Origin: Tectiglobus sp965247245
GTDB taxonomy: Bacteria > Pseudomonadota > Alphaproteobacteria > Rhizobiales > Hyphomicrobiaceae
NCBI GenBank assembly: GCA_965247245.1
Contig: CBDFGV010000003.1
Coordinates: 4,278,001 to 4,342,000, forward strand
Length of the DNA stretch: 64,000 bases
Direction of reading: 5' to 3'
Within the stretch, counting starts at the first letter, position 1, and every line of letters begins with the position of its first letter. The notes below the pieces were generated by a model, which saw only the letters and a list, made by a program, of their open reading frames with translations, did not search any database and was not told where the DNA came from. Positions 61,534-64,000 of this stretch are shown piece by piece. The position numbers and the translations under genes were made by a program.

Positions 61534-62724
61534 ATGAGCGAAGCAGCAGATACAATTGTGATTGCCAGCGCGGCGCGTACGCCCGTGGGATCATTCAACG
61601 GCACGTTGGCAGGCGTGGCGGCCCATGATCTCGGTTCCGTCGCCATTAAGGCTGCCTTGGAACGTGCCAAGGTTGAGGCTGATGCTGTATCTGAAGTCGT
61701 CATGGGGCAGATCCTGGCCGCCGGTATGGGACAAAACCCTGCCCGCCAGGCGTCGATCAATGCTGGTATTCCGGTTGAAGCACCGGCTTGGGGCATGAAC
61801 CAGTTGTGCGGCTCCGGTCTGCGTGCGGTAGCTCTAGGCGCGCAACAGATCACCGACGGTTCTTCAAGCATTGTTGTGGCTGGCGGTCAGGAAAACATGA
61901 GCATGGCCCCACATGTTGCGCATATGCGTGACGGCACAAAAATGGGTGACACCAAGTTCATCGACTCCATGCTGCGCGATGGTTTGATCGATGCGTTTCA
62001 CGGCTACCACATGGGTAACACCGCAGAGAATGTTGCCCGCGAATGGCAGATCACACGTGATGAGCAGGACAGCTTTGCTGCAGCATCGCAGAACAAGGCG
62101 GAAGCCGCGCAGAAGGCCGGTAGGTTCAGCGACGAAATTGCTCCTGTCACCATCAAGACCCGCAAGGGCGAGGTCATCTGTGATGCTGACGAGTATATCA
62201 AGGCCGGCGTGACAGCTGAGAGCCTGGCGAAGCTCCGGCCGGCATTCGACCGCGATGCAGGTACGGTTACTGCAGGAAACGCATCCGGCATCAACGATGG
62301 TGCAGCTGCCGTTGTCCTCATGAGCGGTGCAGAAGCCGACAAGCGCGGTATCGCACCAATGGCGAGGATTGTGTCCTGGGGACACGCTGGCCTTGATCCG
62401 TCTGTCATGGGAACAGGCCCAATTCCGGCATCCAAAAAGGCATTGGAGCGCGCCGGTTGGACCGTCGATGATCTCGACCTAATCGAAGCCAACGAAGCGT
62501 TCGCGGCTCAGGCCTGTGCCGTCAACAAAGGTCTTGGCTGGGATACGGAAAAGGTCAACGTCAATGGCGGTGCCATTGCCATTGGTCACCCGATTGGAGC
62601 TTCTGGTGCTCGCGTGCTGACCACACTGCTCTACGAGATGCAGCGCCGCGATGCGAAGAAGGGCTTAGCCACACTCTGCATCGGTGGCGGTATGGGTGTA
62701 GCTATGTGCGTCGAGCGCGACTAA
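61534..62724 (+). CDS. phaA: Acetyl-CoA acetyltransferase (thiolase), PHB-type
   Basis: Biosynthetic thiolase that condenses two acetyl-CoA to acetoacetyl-CoA, the first step of polyhydroxybutyrate synthesis. The 396-residue protein has the nucleophilic Cys in NQLCGSGLRAVALG (about residue 91). The second-half GNASGINDGAAAVVLM is present, as is the catalytic His in GHPIGASGARVL and the second Cys in CIGGGMGVAMCVE. AGGAG precedes the ATG. It is divergent from phaR. phaB does not follow; a strong terminator does. Confidence 0.93.
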   Translation: MSEAADTIVIASAARTPVGSFNGTLAGVAAHDLGSVAIKAALERAKVEADAVSEVVMGQILAAGMGQNPARQASINAGIPVEAPAWGMNQLCGSGLRAVALGAQQITDGSSSIVVAGGQENMSMAPHVAHMRDGTKMGDTKFIDSMLRDGLIDAFHGYHMGNTAENVAREWQITRDEQDSFAAASQNKAEAAQKAGRFSDEIAPVTIKTRKGEVICDADEYIKAGVTAESLAKLRPAFDRDAGTVTAGNASGINDGAAAVVLMSGAEADKRGIAPMARIVSWGHAGLDPSVMGTGPIPASKKALERAGWTVDDLDLIEANEAFAAQACAVNKGLGWDTEKVNVNGGAIAIGHPIGASGARVLTTLLYEMQRRDAKKGLATLCIGGGMGVAMCVERD

Positions 62725-62762
62725 CGCTGAGAGACGCAGCTACAAACAAATGACCAAAGAAA

Positions 62763-62800
62763 AGGGCCTCGGATACGCCGTATCCGAGGCCCTAATTTTT
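62763..62800. terminator. Bidirectional terminator between phaA and the partial right-end gene
   Basis: Perfect 14-bp arms AGGGCCTCGGATAC (62763-62776) and GTATCCGAGGCCCT (62780-62793) with a 3-nt loop, followed by AATTTTT on the plus strand. On the minus strand the mirrored tail reads TTTTCTTT. It lies 38 nt behind phaA and just downstream of the minus-strand gene. Confidence 0.92.
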
Positions 62801-62818
62801 GATAGTTTTATCTGAGGC

Positions 62819-64000
62819 TTAGCCGCGTAGTCTGTTTCTTACGATCCGCGGAAAATCCTCTTCATTGCCGCCGGCTGGCTGAGCAGCAGCAACCGGTTGT
62901 GGTGCAGCGGCCTGCGGCTGCAGTGGTTGAGCCGCTTGAGCCATCGGCTGTTGTTGTTGCTGTGGAGCAGCAGCAGGAGCTGTCGGTTGCAGCCAGTCCA
63001 ATCGACCTCCTGCTGTCGCCATCTCCTGGGTTGGAGCTGCAGCAGTTGGTTGCTGTGGTGGCGCGGGAGCAGGCGCAGGTGCCGCAACGGGTTGCGGAGC
63101 AGTGACCGGCTGTGGGGCAGCCTCTGGTGCAGCTTGGACGAGTTCACCTGCGCCCTGTTCCGGCTTCGGTGATCCGGCAAACCAAGCGTCAATAAGATCG
63201 AGTTCGGCAGCTGAGAGGTTCAGCCCGTGGTCACGGCACTTCGAGACCACAAAGTTCCGGAAGCGACTAGCAAACAGTGATGCAGATGCCCCGTTCTCAA
63301 ACCACGGGTCAGCCTCACTAATCGCGTCGAGAACGTAGCGTGCATCTTCTTGCTTTACCTCAAGACCGAGGCTGGCTGCACGACCCATCACGTTCTGCAG
63401 TGTCTTCACGCCCTGCAGTTGGTTCTCACCAATCTCCTGCGCCATGATGCTGAAGAGCGCGCGGTACTCGGGTGGCGAGAATGGCGGCGCCTGACAGGCT
63501 TCGTGGATCCGTGAAATGGACTGCTGCAGATCACCAGCTGCAATGGTTGCTGCCGGTGCTGGCTCCGGCGCAGGTGGTGCCGGTTCAGCAGGAACTGCAG
63601 GTGCAACGGCAACTGGTTGTGGTGCTGCTGGAGCAACTTGCTGCTGTGGCTGAACAGAAGGCTCAACCGCTGGTGCGGCAGGAACCGGCTGTGCAACAGG
63701 CTGTTGGGCCTGGATGGGTGCTTGAACAGGCGCCTGCGCTGGGACCTGCGGCTGGGCGACAGGAGCGGCCTCGCTCAAAGGTGGTGCCGCTTGGATTGCC
63801 GGAGCAGGTGCTGGTGGAACTGGGCTCGCCTGAAGCTGTGGCTGTGGAGCGGGTGCAGGCTGTTGTGGGATTGCCCGTGATGCTTCGTATGCCAGGTAAG
63901 GTGGTTCACCGGTCAGCTTGATGGAGTCAGGTAGCTCGGCGATGAGCAGCTCGCGGAAGCTTCCCGCATCGGCCCAATTGGCACCTGCGGTCTTGTCATG
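62819..64000 (-). CDS. C-terminal part of a proline/glutamine/alanine-rich protein of unknown function (start outside window)
   Basis: Reading the minus strand back from the TTG at 63778 shows the frame open to base 64000, so this is the C-terminal 393 residues of a longer protein. The N-terminal visible segment (NWADAGSFRELLIAELPDSI) looks folded. It is followed by a long low-complexity stretch of Pro, Ala, Gln and Val. A folded helical domain follows (LQQSISRIHEACQAPPFSP to LSAAELDLIDAWF), then a second Pro/Gln-rich tail ending IVRNRLRG. I do not recognise the family. A link to NYN/OST-HTH (LOTUS-like) RNA proteins is possible but not shown. No membrane segment in the visible part. Confidence 0.6.
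   Translation of the reverse strand, partial: HDKTAGANWADAGSFRELLIAELPDSIKLTGEPPYLAYEASRAIPQQPAPAPQPQLQASPVPPAPAPAIQAAPPLSEAAPVAQPQVPAQAPVQAPIQAQQPVAQPVPAAPAVEPSVQPQQQVAPAAPQPVAVAPAVPAEPAPPAPEPAPAATIAAGDLQQSISRIHEACQAPPFSPPEYRALFSIMAQEIGENQLQGVKTLQNVMGRAASLGLEVKQEDARYVLDAISEADPWFENGASASLFASRFRNFVVSKCRDHGLNLSAAELDLIDAWFAGSPKPEQGAGELVQAAPEAAPQPVTAPQPVAAPAPAPAPPQQPTAAAPTQEMATAGGRLDWLQPTAPAAAPQQQQQPMAQAAQPLQPQAAAPQPVAAAQPAGGNEEDFPRIVRNRLRG

Noticed and set aside
1..64000. CRISPR arrays, prophage, insertion sequences, tRNA or rRNA genes
   Set aside because: No regularly spaced repeats, transposase or integrase motifs, phage structural genes, or cloverleaf-like sequences were seen anywhere in the window.

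Overview
The window is a chromosomal segment of an alphaproteobacterium, most likely of the order Hyphomicrobiales (Rhizobiales). The evidence is gene content and order. A long block runs murJ-trpS-usp ... nfu ... tsaB-rimI-plsC-miaB-phoH-ybeY-corC-lnt-praR-metK-trmB-rimP-nusA-ylxR-infB-rbfA-truB-rpsO-pnp. It is followed by fabI-fabB-fabA, with the Fur-family regulator irr divergent to fabA. GlnD, PhaR, PhoX and a CIO-type quinol oxidase fit the same assignment. I cannot name the family or genus from the sequence alone. There is no tRNA, rRNA, CRISPR array, insertion sequence or prophage that I can support.

Layout. Positions 1-4644 (minus strand): mutS followed by glnD, which runs off the left edge. 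Positions 4772-17859 are the accessory part: an MFS exporter, the quinol oxidase genes cioAB, a GlcG-like/DUF169 pair, an IalB-like secreted protein, a LysE exporter, an endonuclease/exonuclease/phosphatase-fold protein and a cupin. Then comes a six-gene minus-strand cluster (CMD-family protein, SDR, alpha/beta hydrolase, FAH-family hydrolase, RidA, 3-hydroxyisobutyrate-dehydrogenase-like) that looks like a catabolic operon of unknown substrate. Positions 18043-25784: murJ, trpS, a universal stress protein, a Tat-exported PhoX phosphatase, two unrecognised genes and nfu. Positions 25913-49419: the conserved translation, RNA-processing and envelope block, read almost entirely on the plus strand. 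Positions 49519-52704: unsaturated fatty-acid synthesis genes and irr. Positions 53153-59950: an SH3 protein, a 2-hydroxyacid dehydrogenase, agmatinase, a ThiF/MoeB-like protein, cysK, dut and coaBC. Positions 60173-64000: a DUF1127 protein, divergent phaR/phaA, and the C-terminal part of a proline/glutamine-rich protein that runs off the right edge.

How it fits together. The central block couples tRNA modification (TsaB, MiaB, TrmB, TruB), ribosome maturation (RimI, YbeY, RimP, RbfA), transcription and translation factors (NusA, InfB) and RNA decay (Pnp). RimP-NusA-YlxR-InfB are nearly contiguous or overlapping. A promoter-like sequence followed by an intrinsic terminator precedes rimP, which suggests an attenuated leader. 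A 17-bp Irr-box-like palindrome lies on the predicted -10 of nfu, while Irr itself is encoded 27 kb away, linking Fe-S assembly to iron status.

Most of the window is ordinary housekeeping sequence. The least explained parts are the six-gene catabolic cluster, whose SDR has lost its YxxxK active site, the DUF169/GlcG pair, an alpha/beta hydrolase gene inserted between infB and rbfA, and several intergenic palindromic elements. I did not find a clearly new defence, mobile or biosynthetic system.
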